Notes under the pieces: generated by a model
Seen by the model: the letters and a program-made list of their open reading frames with translations, nothing else
Database searches by the model: none
What the model was told of the DNA's origin: nothing
NCBI GenBank assembly: GCA_003247835.1
Contig: QJYB01000024.1
Span: forward strand, 1 to 64,000
DNA: 64,000 bases
Origin: Gammaproteobacteria bacterium
Lineage (GTDB): Bacteria > Pseudomonadota > Gammaproteobacteria > Pseudomonadales > Azotimanducaceae
Direction: 5' to 3'
Translations under genes and position numbers: made by a program
In this document: positions 1 through 9,122 of the stretch, in pieces
How the letters are laid out: the number at the start of each line of letters is the position of its first letter
Numbering within the stretch: the stretch's first letter is position 1

Positions 1-1
1 G

Positions 2-1195
2 CTCATTCAGCTGGTACCTGCCTGGCTGCGGCTCGAGGGGGTGAGCCTCACCACCATCGGATTCTTTACCGCCATCCAGTATCCCTACTCGTTGAAGTTT
101 CTCTGGTCGCCGCTGGTCGAGCGGTACTCGGTGCCCGTGCTCGGCAGGCGGCGGGGCTGGATGCTGCTGACCCAGGTACTGCTGATCGTGACGATCAGCG
201 CCCTGGGCCTGTGGCAGCCGGCGAGCGCCCTCCTCACCATCACGCTGGTGGCGATCAGCGTTGCCGTGTTCAGCGCCACCCAGGACATCGTCATCGACGC
301 CTATCGTCGCGAGCTGCTGCGCACCGAAGGGGAACTGGCGCTGGGCAACACCGTGTTCGTGCAGGCCTACCGGCTCGCGGGTCTGATTCCGGGCTCGCTC
401 GGCATGATTCTGGCCGGCTTCCTGCCCTGGGAGGTGGTGTTTCCGGTGATGGCGGCCTTTGTCGGCGTGGGCATCGTGCTCACCCTGCTCATCGACGAGG
501 CGGAGGTACGGCCGGATGTGCCGGACAGTCTGAAGGATGCCATCGTCGAGCCCTTCCGCGAGTTCTTCGGCCGCCGTGGTTACCGCGCCGGCCTCACGGT
601 GCTGGCGTTCATGTTTCTCTACAAGCTCGGCGACAACATGGCCACCGTGCTGGCGACCCCGTTCTACATCGATCTGGGGTTCTCCACGACGCAGATCGGA
701 CTGATCGCCAAGAACGCAGCGCTCTGGCCGTCCATCATCGGCGGCGTGCTGGGTGGCCTCGTCATCGTCAAGATCGGTATCAATCGGGGTCTGTGGCTAT
801 TCGGCGCGGTGCAGCTGCTGACCATCTTCGGCTACGTCTGGCTGTCCACTGCCGGAGCGGAACCCTGGATTCTGGCGGTGGTGATTGCGGCGGAGTATCT
901 GGGGGTGGGTCTTGGCACCTCCGCCTCGGTGGCGTTCATCGCCAGAGAAACGGCGAGAACAGCGGTAGCCACCCAGTTCGCTCTGTTCACGGCGCTGGCG
1001 GCCCTGCCCAGAGTACTGGCCTCCAGCGTCAGCGGCCTGATCGTGGACGCCATCGGCTGGACGGACTTCTTCTACCTCTGCACGGTCCTGGCCGTGCCCG
1101 GCATGGTGCTGCTCTACTGGGCCGCGCCGTTCAACGCTCAGGTCGATGCAGGGGAAACCCCGGTGGTAAAGCCTGGCGGGGCCGAGGCGCGATAG
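2..1195 (+). CDS. ampG: AmpG-family muropeptide permease (MFS), 5' truncated
   Basis: The reading frame is open from base 2, so the gene starts left of the window and the GTG at 41 in the ORF track is internal. The visible part has repeated hydrophobic segments of the major facilitator type. The AmpG hallmark 'LKFLWSPLVERY' is followed by the cytoplasmic loop 'GRRRGW'. A second MFS half begins near 'YKLGDNMATVLATPF'. AmpG imports GlcNAc-anhydroMurNAc muropeptides for peptidoglycan recycling. The protein ends shortly after its last hydrophobic segment and so looks shorter at the C-terminus than the E. coli protein. Family assignment is firm; the exact substrate is inferred. Confidence 0.85.
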   Translation, partial: LIQLVPAWLRLEGVSLTTIGFFTAIQYPYSLKFLWSPLVERYSVPVLGRRRGWMLLTQVLLIVTISALGLWQPASALLTITLVAISVAVFSATQDIVIDAYRRELLRTEGELALGNTVFVQAYRLAGLIPGSLGMILAGFLPWEVVFPVMAAFVGVGIVLTLLIDEAEVRPDVPDSLKDAIVEPFREFFGRRGYRAGLTVLAFMFLYKLGDNMATVLATPFYIDLGFSTTQIGLIAKNAALWPSIIGGVLGGLVIVKIGINRGLWLFGAVQLLTIFGYVWLSTAGAEPWILAVVIAAEYLGVGLGTSASVAFIARETARTAVATQFALFTALAALPRVLASSVSGLIVDAIGWTDFFYLCTVLAVPGMVLLYWAAPFNAQVDAGETPVVKPGGAEAR

Positions 1196-1236
1196 GCCGA
1201 GCAGGCCGCGAAACGGGCAGCCGTCGCATCTCCGGG

Positions 1237-1611
1237 CTACGGTGCCGTGGCCTCCCAGCGGAACTGACGGGGAATGCGTTCACCGACGAACGAGATACCT
1301 TCCGCTTCGAGACGTCTGCGCTGCTCGGTGTGCCCGTCGGAGCCACGCCGCTGCGAGATCCTCAGCGTCGCATTGACCACCCGATGCCAGGGCAGGCGGG
1401 TGCCATCGGGCAGATCGCGCAGGGTGCGACCCACGAGCCTTGCGTGACGCGGCATGCCGGCGAGTGCGGCGACCTGACCGTAGGTGGCGACGCGCCCGCG
1501 TGGAATGAGGGCCACCACCTGCCAGATCCGCTCGACCAGCTCGGCTTGCAATTCCGACCGGCGGGCAGCAGATTGGCCGGTCCCGTCGCGGCGCCCGGAT
1601 GATCTGGCCAT
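1237..1611 (-). CDS. atl: Alkyltransferase-like protein (Atl, MGMT family without the acceptor cysteine)
   Basis: This 124-aa protein matches the DNA-binding C-terminal domain of O6-alkylguanine-DNA alkyltransferase ('IPRGRVATYGQVAALAG', then the active-site region). Where MGMT has PCHRV, this one reads 'PWHRVVNA'. Trp in place of the acceptor Cys is diagnostic of Atl proteins, which bind O6-alkylguanine and hand it to nucleotide excision repair rather than repairing it themselves. I start it at the ATG giving MARSSGRR; the track's longer version begins inside fxsA. Its start codon overlaps that of divergent fxsA within the sequence CATG. MKNSRS, 7 codons upstream, is an alternative start. 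Confidence 0.85.
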   Translation of the reverse strand: MARSSGRRDGTGQSAARRSELQAELVERIWQVVALIPRGRVATYGQVAALAGMPRHARLVGRTLRDLPDGTRLPWHRVVNATLRISQRRGSDGHTEQRRRLEAEGISFVGERIPRQFRWEATAP

Positions 1612-2083
1612 GTGGCTTCTGCTGTTCTTCATCACCCCGATCGTGGAAATGTACCTGCTCATCCAGGTCGGGGGCTACATCGGCGCCTGGCCGACCATCG
1701 CCCTCGTCATGCTGACGGCGGTGATCGGCATCCAGCTGCTCAGGCGCCAGGGGCTGGCCACCCTGACCCGGGGTCTGAACCGCCTGGACAGCGGGGAGGT
1801 ACCGGCGACGGAGGTGGTGGAGGGTCTGCTGCTGGCCGTGGCCGGCGCGCTGCTGCTGACACCGGGATTCGTTACGGACGCCATCGGCTTCTCCCTGCTG
1901 GTGCCGGCGCTGCGCAGCCGGGTGGCACAGCGGGTGCTGGCCCGGGTGGATCTGCGGGCCGGCATGTCGTTCCGGGCCGGCGGTCCGGCCCCCGGACAAG
2001 GTCCACGCAGCGGGCCGGGCAGGGTGCTCGAGGGGGAGTTCGAACGGGTCGATGAACCGGATCCGGACGATTCCCGCCACTGA
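1610..2083 (+). CDS. fxsA: FxsA family membrane protein
   Basis: This 157-aa inner-membrane protein starts with the FxsA signature 'MWLLLFFITPIVEMYLLI'. It continues with hydrophobic helices ('IALVMLTAVIGIQLLRRQG') and the 'LLLTPGFVTDAIGF' segment typical of the family. It ends in a polar Gly/Pro-rich cytoplasmic tail. In E. coli, FxsA (YtfG region, suppressor of F exclusion of phage T7) lies beside groES/groEL genes, and here it is likewise immediately upstream of groESL. I chose the start at 1610 because the family begins here; the 42 extra codons in the track are antisense to atl. Molecular function is unknown. Confidence 0.88.
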   Translation: MWLLLFFITPIVEMYLLIQVGGYIGAWPTIALVMLTAVIGIQLLRRQGLATLTRGLNRLDSGEVPATEVVEGLLLAVAGALLLTPGFVTDAIGFSLLVPALRSRVAQRVLARVDLRAGMSFRAGGPAPGQGPRSGPGRVLEGEFERVDEPDPDDSRH

Positions 2084-2178
2084 CCCCTTGAAAACCCGGC
2101 CGCCATACCCACTTACACAGGCGACTGGGGCGGAAGTGTCCGTCTCGTAAGCCGCTTGTACCCGGATCCCGAACGGTC

Positions 2179-2206
2179 TTGCAACAGCAGTCGGGATCAC
2201 TATCAT
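2179..2206 (+). promoter_or_regulatory. Predicted sigma-70 promoter of groESL
   Basis: TTGCAA and TATCAT hexamers are separated by 16 bases, placing the predicted transcription start just before the CIRCE element. The arrangement promoter then CIRCE then groES is classic. A CTTGAAA at 2087 resembles a sigma-32 -35 element, but no -10 lies at proper spacing. Confidence 0.6.
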
Positions 2207-2221
2207 AGGCGGCCCTTGCGG

Positions 2222-2248
2222 TTAGCACTCTCGAAGTGAGAGTGCTAA
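2222..2248 (+). promoter_or_regulatory. CIRCE operator (HrcA binding site), perfect match
   Basis: TTAGCACTC, nine bases, then GAGTGCTAA: both arms match the CIRCE consensus exactly. In characterised bacteria this inverted repeat binds the repressor HrcA and controls groESL or dnaK operons. It lies about 80 bp before groES and just downstream of a good promoter, so HrcA control of groESL is strongly implied. hrcA itself is not in the window. Confidence 0.96.
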
Positions 2249-2326
2249 ATGCGAATGGGGCAGACGCGTGACACAGCGAGGGAAGCGCCGCCCTTTTTGT
2301 GAACTATCAGTGGGAGAAAACAGTTA

Positions 2327-2617
2327 ATGAAGATTCGACCCTTACACGATCGACTCGTCGTGCGCCGGTTGGAAGAAGAGACCACCACGGCGGGCGGGAT
2401 CGTTCTGCCCGACTCTGCGGCCGAAAAACCGTCCCAGGGCGAGGTGCTCGCGGTCGGTCCCGGCAAGACCCTCGAAAACGGGGACGTTCGCCCCCTGGAC
2501 GTGAAGGTGGGGGACAAGGTCATTTTCGGCCAGTACGGCGGCAGCACGGTGAAGCTCGAAGGTGAGGAGCTACTGATCCTCAACGAGAGCGAAATCTTCG
2601 GCGTGCTCGAGGCCTGA
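2327..2617 (+). CDS. groES: Co-chaperonin GroES
   Basis: This 96-aa protein is the usual GroES length. It has the N-terminal '[11 protein letters not shown]', the mobile loop that docks onto GroEL ('[14 protein letters not shown]') and the roof-loop region with 'VLAVGPGK'. Seven copies cap the GroEL ring and close the folding chamber in the cytoplasm. The ATG is preceded by a GGGAGA ribosome-binding site. groEL follows after 49 bases in the same operon. The promoter plus CIRCE upstream imply heat-shock regulation by HrcA. Confidence 0.98.
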   Translation: MKIRPLHDRLVVRRLEEETTTAGGIVLPDSAAEKPSQGEVLAVGPGKTLENGDVRPLDVKVGDKVIFGQYGGSTVKLEGEELLILNESEIFGVLEA

Positions 2618-2663
2618 ACAGACGGCTGAACTACAGTCCAACCGAACAAAGACAGAGGAATAA

Positions 2664-4304
<1,641 letters not shown>

Positions 4305-4366
4305 GTCCTGCCGGCTTCCGGCAGACCGCCTGCACTGGCACCACCCCGCCGGGGTGAGTGACGCTG

Positions 4367-4399
4367 AAAAAGCCCTACCAATACGGTGGGGCTTTTTTT
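4367..4399 (+). terminator. Rho-independent terminator of groESL
   Basis: AAAAAGCCCTACC, loop AATAC, then GGTGGGGC and seven T. The stem contains one T-G wobble. A smaller CACCCC-GCC-GGGGTG hairpin lies at 4342-4356, just upstream. Confidence 0.9.
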
Positions 4400-4533
4400 A
4401 TGCGGCCCAATGAGGCTATAGTCGCGAGCGAGAGACGAGCCGGTGCAGCGCCAGGTGCGCCGGTTGACAAATCACACGACGCACCCGGCAGACGGCGTCA
4501 GAAAAAATCGTTACGACAAGTGGGGAGATAACC

Positions 4534-5184
4534 ATGGATCAAGTCCTGATCGACTATCTGGCCCGATGGGGTCACTTTCTCGCCGGCATCACCTGGATCG
4601 GCCTGCTCTACTACTTCAACTTTGTTCAGGGGGAGTACTTCAAGGAGGCAGATGCCAGTTCCCGGACGGACGCGTTCACCAAGCTCGTGCCGCGGGCGCT
4701 GTGGTGGTTCCGATGGGGTGCGATGTTCACGTTCCTGACCGGTCTGATCATGCTCGGCTTCCGCGGTGCCGGCGTTACGGTGGACATCACCGTCGGCGCG
4801 GTGATGGGCACCCTGATGTTCCTCAACGTCTGGCTGATCATCTGGCCGAACCAGAAAATCGTGATCGAGTCGAATACGCGGGTGAAGGCCGGCGGCGAAG
4901 CGCTGCCGGAAGCAGCGGGTGCAGCACCCAAGGCGGCGCTGGCTTCCCGGACGAATACGCTGTTCTCCATACCCATGCTGTTCTTCATGGGTTCCAGCGC
5001 GCACTACGCGCACGGCGGGTTGAACAGCAACACGACCGCGCTGATCGTAGCGCTCGTGATCATCGCCGCAATCGAGCTCAATGGCATCTTCGGTAAGCAG
5101 GGACCCATGACCACGGTTCGGGGCGTGATCGTTTCCGGTCTGGTGCTCACCGCCATCCTCTGGGGTGTTGTCGCCATGCTGTGA
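4534..5184 (+). CDS. PuuD-like multipass membrane protein (urate hydroxylase N-terminal family), no cytochrome domain
   Basis: This 216-aa protein has about six hydrophobic helices. The first contains 'WGHFLAGITWIGLLYYF', the His-containing helix seen at the start of PuuD-type urate hydroxylase membrane domains. Full PuuD is about 400 residues with a C-terminal cytochrome c; here the protein ends after the membrane part and has no CxxCH. The track's 4443 ORF is another frame. A GGGGAGA ribosome-binding site precedes the ATG. The gene is alone between two terminators. Urate oxidation should not be assumed: no purine catabolic neighbour is present and the electron-transfer domain is missing. 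Confidence 0.6.
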   Translation: MDQVLIDYLARWGHFLAGITWIGLLYYFNFVQGEYFKEADASSRTDAFTKLVPRALWWFRWGAMFTFLTGLIMLGFRGAGVTVDITVGAVMGTLMFLNVWLIIWPNQKIVIESNTRVKAGGEALPEAAGAAPKAALASRTNTLFSIPMLFFMGSSAHYAHGGLNSNTTALIVALVIIAAIELNGIFGKQGPMTTVRGVIVSGLVLTAILWGVVAML

Positions 5185-5200
5185 CGGCCGTCGGCTCACG

Positions 5201-5234
5201 AAAAAAGGCCCGCTGTCATACGGGCCTTTTTTTT
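5201..5234. terminator. Bidirectional rho-independent terminator
   Basis: AAAAAAGGCCCG, an 8-base loop, then CGGGCC and eight T. The A-run on one side and T-run on the other let it serve both converging genes, the PuuD-like gene (+) and zntB (-). Confidence 0.92.
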
Positions 5235-5260
5235 GTCTGTACGAAGAGGCAGACCTGCCG

Positions 5261-6214
5261 CTACATCCAGCGTTTTGCTCTCAGATAAAGGAGCATGCCG
5301 ACGGTCACGGACACCATGACGGCCGCGACGATGCCGAATGCCCAGGGATTTTCCAGACCGGGCAGACCGGCGACGTTCATGCCGAACATGCCGGTGATGA
5401 AGGTGATGGGCAGAAAGATGGCTGCAACGATGGACAGCACGTACATGCGCGCATTCTGTTCCTGAGCAACGCGATTCATCAGCTCTTCCTGGACGACCAG
5501 AGATCGCTCGCGGACCAGATCCAGGTCTTCCACGTACCGGGCGATACGATCCGTCTGCTCGCGGATCGCATAGGTGTGATCGGCACTGAGCAGGTCCTTG
5601 GAATCCCGATACAGCGCGTCCAGCGCGTCCCGCTGTGGTGCCAGGAACCGGCGTACCTGGGCCGTCTGACGACGGAGCGCGGAGACACGTGCCCGCACTG
5701 ACTGAGCATCTTCCGTCTCCACCGCCGTCTCGTACTCAACGACCTTCTCCTCGATGCCGTCGACGAAGTCGGAGATACGATCGGCCAGCCGTTCGACGAT
5801 GGCCACCACAACCTCCGGGATGGAATTCGGGCCCTGTCCTTCGACGAGCGTTGTCTGCACGTCCTGGACGGCAAACAGCCGTCGCTGACGGATGGTCACC
5901 AGCCGATTGCGGGCCAGCCAGAGACGGAGCGACACCATGTCTTCGGGATTGGCGCCCGGATTCATGTTGACCCCGCGCAGCACGACGAGCACGCCTTCCG
6001 GCAGGACCGCGGTGCGAGGTCGCGTATCCAGACGGACGATGCTCTCCACTACCTGGCGCGGCAGACCGATCTCGAGCAGTGAGGGAATGATGTCGCTTCT
6101 GGAGTAGTCGTAGTGGAGCCAGACGGGCCTTTCCGTGTCGAGAGCCGGTGGCTCCACGGCATCCCCGCCACCAGCGCCGTTCAGTGCCCAGCCAAAAACG
6201 AAACTCTCCGGCAT
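5261..6214 (-). CDS. zntB: CorA-superfamily zinc transporter, ZntB type
   Basis: This 317-aa protein has a long soluble, helical N-terminal domain and two C-terminal membrane helices. The signature at the end of the first helix is 'GMFGMNVAGLPG', the ZntB version of the CorA GMN motif. CorA Mg2+ channels lack the following GLPG-like stretch. The last residues (AKRWM) are basic and cytoplasmic, as in the family. Zn2+ rather than Mg2+ is therefore the likely ion. It is the last gene of a minus-strand set with mscS and the Ca2+/Na+ antiporter, 28 bases after the latter. Confidence 0.85.
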   Translation of the reverse strand: MPESFVFGWALNGAGGGDAVEPPALDTERPVWLHYDYSRSDIIPSLLEIGLPRQVVESIVRLDTRPRTAVLPEGVLVVLRGVNMNPGANPEDMVSLRLWLARNRLVTIRQRRLFAVQDVQTTLVEGQGPNSIPEVVVAIVERLADRISDFVDGIEEKVVEYETAVETEDAQSVRARVSALRRQTAQVRRFLAPQRDALDALYRDSKDLLSADHTYAIREQTDRIARYVEDLDLVRERSLVVQEELMNRVAQEQNARMYVLSIVAAIFLPITFITGMFGMNVAGLPGLENPWAFGIVAAVMVSVTVGMLLYLRAKRWM

Positions 6215-6242
6215 GTTCTCTCCCGCTCTGCCCTGGCCGGGG

Positions 6243-7220
6243 TCAGGATAACCCGGTTCGGATAATCAGATAGCCACAGTACGTCAGGAGGAGCAGAACG
6301 CCGACGGGGCGGCCGAGCCGGCTTCTGCCGATGAAGAACACGGGAATGAGGAATCCTGTGAACACGAGCGACACCACCAGATCCGACAATCCGTGGTCGG
6401 GGATGGGAATCGGATGGAGCACGGCGCCGATGGGCAGGATGAACAGTCCGTTCACCAGGTTCGAGCCGACGACGTTGCCCACGCACAGGTCCGGCTCTTT
6501 CTTGGACGCGGCGATGATGGAGGTGACGAGCTCCGGCAGGCTGGTACCGATGGCGATGATTGCGAGCCCGATGACGGCGGGCGAGACGCCCAGCACGTCG
6601 GCGAGCGCTGCCCCGGCGGACAGCGTCATCTCGCCACCAATGGCGAGGGCGATGACACCGGTGAGGACGAAGGCCATGTCGCGGACCCAGCCATCCACCC
6701 TGAGAGAGAAGGGCAGGTGTTCCGCGCTGGTGACGAGTGGATCTTCCCGGCGGCGCCGGACGTCGCCCACCGTGACGTAGATGAAGATGCTGAATAGCAG
6801 GATGAGGATCAGTCCGTCAGCGCGATCGAGCATGGCGCTGGCGCCGCGCAGCACGTTGTCCAGAGACATCACCACCAGGACGCTGGTGCCGAGGAGCAGC
6901 AGGGGCACCTCGCGACGGATTACCTGACCCTGGATCAGCACCGGGGCGACCAGCGCCGCGCAACCGAGCACCAGACCGAGGTTGGCGATGTTGGAGCCGA
7001 CTACGTTGCCGTAAGCAATCTGTGACTCGCCCTGCATGGCACCGAGCACGGTCACCATCAGTTCGGGTGTGCTGGTGCCGAATGCCACCACGGTGAGGCC
7101 GATGATGAGTGGCGGTACGCCGGTGCGTGAGGCAACGGCGGATGCTCCGCGGATCAGACCGGTGCCGCCGACGAGCAGCAGGCCGAGACCGGTGGCGATG
7201 AGCAGCAGCTGCAGGAGCAC
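6243..7220 (-). CDS. Calcium/sodium antiporter (CaCA superfamily, YrbG type)
   Basis: This 325-aa protein has two inverted halves, each with an alpha repeat. Half one has 'VVAFGTSTPELMVTV' followed by 'GNVVGSNIANLGLVLG'. Half two has 'IIAIGTSLPELVTSI' followed by 'GNVVGSNLVNGLF'. The GTS-PEL and GNVVGSN motifs carry the ion-binding acidic and Asn/Ser residues. The length equals E. coli YrbG. It is predicted to exchange Na+ for Ca2+ across the inner membrane. Only 4 bases separate it from mscS upstream, which argues for co-transcription. Confidence 0.92.
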   Translation of the reverse strand: MLLQLLLIATGLGLLLVGGTGLIRGASAVASRTGVPPLIIGLTVVAFGTSTPELMVTVLGAMQGESQIAYGNVVGSNIANLGLVLGCAALVAPVLIQGQVIRREVPLLLLGTSVLVVMSLDNVLRGASAMLDRADGLILILLFSIFIYVTVGDVRRRREDPLVTSAEHLPFSLRVDGWVRDMAFVLTGVIALAIGGEMTLSAGAALADVLGVSPAVIGLAIIAIGTSLPELVTSIIAASKKEPDLCVGNVVGSNLVNGLFILPIGAVLHPIPIPDHGLSDLVVSLVFTGFLIPVFFIGRSRLGRPVGVLLLLTYCGYLIIRTGLS

Positions 7221-7224
7221 GGGC

Positions 7225-8109
7225 TCAGGGAGCCCCGTGAGCCGGCGAGCGGGAATCGAGCAGCTTCAGTGTGCCGTCCAGGTGCACGTCCCGCTGCGGG
7301 AACGCGATGACGATGCCTGCCGCCGCGAACAGCTCGTCGATCCGGAAGCGGATGTCACTTCTGATCTTACGGATGTTCTTTTCGCTGTCGGCCAGGACCC
7401 AGAAGAAGATGTCGAAGATCAGCGCGTTGTCCCCGAAATCCTCGAAAAAAACGATGGGTTTGGGATCACCCAGCAGATCGGGATGCTCGCTGGCGGCCTG
7501 TTCGAGCAGTTCCGCCACACGCCGGACGGGCGAGCCGTAGGCGACGCCGACCCTGACGGAGGTGCGCGTCACCTGGTCGACGAGCGTCCAGTTGACCACC
7601 GTGTTCTCCAGCAGCTGGCTGTTCGGGATCAGCAGGTGCACGCCGTCCACCCGGCGTATGCGGGTGGATCGGGTGTTGATGGCCTCGACGGTGCCCCGGG
7701 TGTCGCCGACCTCGAGAAAATCTCCGATGCGGATAGGTCGCTCCCACATCAGGATCCAACCGCTGATGAAGTTGTTGATGATGTTCTGCGCACCGAAACC
7801 CACACCGATTGCGATGGCCCCCGAGACGAAGGCGAACGCCGTCAACGGTACGTTGAGCAGGTCGAGGGTGGTGAAGCCGAGCAGCACCAGGGCGACGATG
7901 TAGAAGAGCCGGCGGATGAGGTGAACCAGATCCGGGCTGACGGACCGTGCCGCCAGCCGTCGTGACAGGGCGCCGCTGCCCCAACCGATCAGCAGAAAGC
8001 CGATGATCAGGAGGGTTGGCACACTCAGCAGCTGCAGCAGCGTTACGGGCCGATCGCCGAGGGTCAGGACGACGGTATTCAGCCAGGTAAGGACGTCGGC
8101 ACTGCTCAT
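7225..8109 (-). CDS. mscS: Small-conductance mechanosensitive channel (MscS family)
   Basis: This 294-aa protein is close to E. coli MscS length. Two N-terminal helices precede the pore-lining TM3, rich in Gly/Ala ('GAIAIGVGFGAQNIINNFISG'). The conserved beta domain follows ('RPIRIGDFLEVGDTRGTVEAI' and 'IPNSQLLENTVVNW'). The channel opens when membrane tension rises and releases solutes on hypo-osmotic shock. It is the first gene of an apparent mscS-antiporter-zntB operon of inorganic-ion transport. A 132-base divergent region separates it from the next gene. Confidence 0.93.
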   Translation of the reverse strand: MSSADVLTWLNTVVLTLGDRPVTLLQLLSVPTLLIIGFLLIGWGSGALSRRLAARSVSPDLVHLIRRLFYIVALVLLGFTTLDLLNVPLTAFAFVSGAIAIGVGFGAQNIINNFISGWILMWERPIRIGDFLEVGDTRGTVEAINTRSTRIRRVDGVHLLIPNSQLLENTVVNWTLVDQVTRTSVRVGVAYGSPVRRVAELLEQAASEHPDLLGDPKPIVFFEDFGDNALIFDIFFWVLADSEKNIRKIRSDIRFRIDELFAAAGIVIAFPQRDVHLDGTLKLLDSRSPAHGAP

Positions 8110-8194
8110 CGGCAGGAGGATGCCATCCTGCAGGAAGTAAGGAAAGCGTACGATCCAGAGTCCGACGTTACCGTGCGAGTTTCCAGTGCTGAGC

Positions 8195-8200
8195 TATAAT
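8195..8200 (+). promoter_or_regulatory. Candidate -10 element for the 8242 gene
   Basis: A perfect TATAAT is followed by the GC-rich CGCGCC. No convincing -35 exists at 17 bases. Transcription would start near 8207, inside the inverted repeat at 8204-8225. Confidence 0.4.
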
Positions 8201-8203
8201 CGC

Positions 8204-8225
8204 GCCGCTTTTTCCGCTAAGCGGC
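8204..8225 (+). repeat. Leader inverted repeat just before the ribosome-binding site
   Basis: GCCGCTT, 8 bases, AAGCGGC: a perfect 7-bp stem. It ends 2 bases before the GAGGAA ribosome-binding site of the 8242 gene. It could stabilise the mRNA 5' end or act as an operator. Confidence 0.5.
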
Positions 8226-8241
8226 CCGAGGAAACCTGAAA

Positions 8242-8997
8242 ATGGCTGACCGTTCCCCCAGAACACCGTCGTCCCTGTCCACCAATCCAGACGAGCACCG
8301 GCGATCGGGCAAAGTGTCCGCAGGCCGGCGCCGGACGGGATCCTCCGCCTCCGGTGGATCCAGGTCGCTGGGCATGAACCTGGTCCTGGCGGTGCTGGTC
8401 GCCGCAGTGGCGATTGCCGGCTGGTTCATTGCCAACCAGCACCAGCTGCTGACAGCCGAAAAGAAGGCGCTCGATGCCGCAGAGGACCGGATCGCCCATC
8501 TGGAGGATCGACTGCGGATGACCGACGAGACACTGATCGATTCGGGCAAGGATACGGAAAAACAGATCGGCTTCTGGGAGTCGGAAATCCGCAAGCTGTG
8601 GGCCGTGTCCAACGAGCGCAACAAGAAGTGGATCGATGACAACAAGGCCGCCATCGGCGAGCTCAGGAAGAGTCTGGGCGCCATAGAGGCGAGCAATCGT
8701 GATCTCGGTACCGCGGTCGGTCGCCACGAAGCGGCATTCAAGCAGCAGCAGGCCATCATCGACCAGCTCACCAGCATGGAGATTTCGATCCAGCAGCTTG
8801 CCAACACCCAGCGGGACATCGTCGACAAGGTCAACAGCGCCAGCCAGAGTGTTGCGTCTCTGAATGCCGGTCTTGCCAACCGGGTCAGGGAGAACGAGGA
8901 AGCGGTGGCATCCATCGACGCATATCGCGTTCAGGTGAACACACGACTGTCCAATATTGAACGTCGGCTTGACGGTCTCGCCAGCTCGACGCTGTGA
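8242..8997 (+). CDS. Uncharacterised single-pass coiled-coil membrane protein
   Basis: I do not recognise a named family. The 251-aa protein has a basic, Ser/Arg-rich cytoplasmic segment (about 1-43) and one membrane helix near 46-64 ('LVLAVLVAAVAIAGWFIA'). The rest is an almost uninterrupted coiled coil rich in Ala, Gln, Asn, Asp and Glu. It has no cysteines and no catalytic motif. The topology suggests a long periplasmic rod anchored in the inner membrane. The ATG follows a strong GAGGAA site. It is divergent from mscS and 117 bases upstream of the HD-GYP gene. A structural or signalling role is only a guess. Confidence 0.8.
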   Translation: MADRSPRTPSSLSTNPDEHRRSGKVSAGRRRTGSSASGGSRSLGMNLVLAVLVAAVAIAGWFIANQHQLLTAEKKALDAAEDRIAHLEDRLRMTDETLIDSGKDTEKQIGFWESEIRKLWAVSNERNKKWIDDNKAAIGELRKSLGAIEASNRDLGTAVGRHEAAFKQQQAIIDQLTSMEISIQQLANTQRDIVDKVNSASQSVASLNAGLANRVRENEEAVASIDAYRVQVNTRLSNIERRLDGLASSTL

Positions 8998-9078
8998 GTC
9001 GAACGGCTGGTGCATTCGTACCCCTTTAAATGACACATCTCTCAATGCGGATGTGAACTCCGTCCATATCCGCCAGCG

Positions 9079-9114
9079 TCCCAACCGGCATACTGCGCTT
9101 TCCACTGGTTGGGA
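9079..9114 (+). repeat. Inverted repeat spanning the leader and first start codon of the HD-GYP gene
   Basis: TCCCAACC, 20 bases, GGTTGGGA: a perfect 8-bp stem. The right arm ends at the first possible ATG (9114) and abuts the GGG-rich site that would serve the ATG at 9123. If formed in mRNA it could limit ribosome access; as DNA it could be an operator. Confidence 0.45.
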
Positions 9115-9122
9115 TGGGCTCT

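Noticed and set aside
2087-2108. Possible sigma-32 promoter (CTTGAAA) upstream of groES
   Set aside because: The CCAT-like -10 is only 7-8 bases away instead of 11-16, and the site is 230 bases from the gene.
4464-4469. TTGACA as the -35 of the PuuD-like gene
   Set aside because: No acceptable -10 hexamer lies 16-18 bases downstream.
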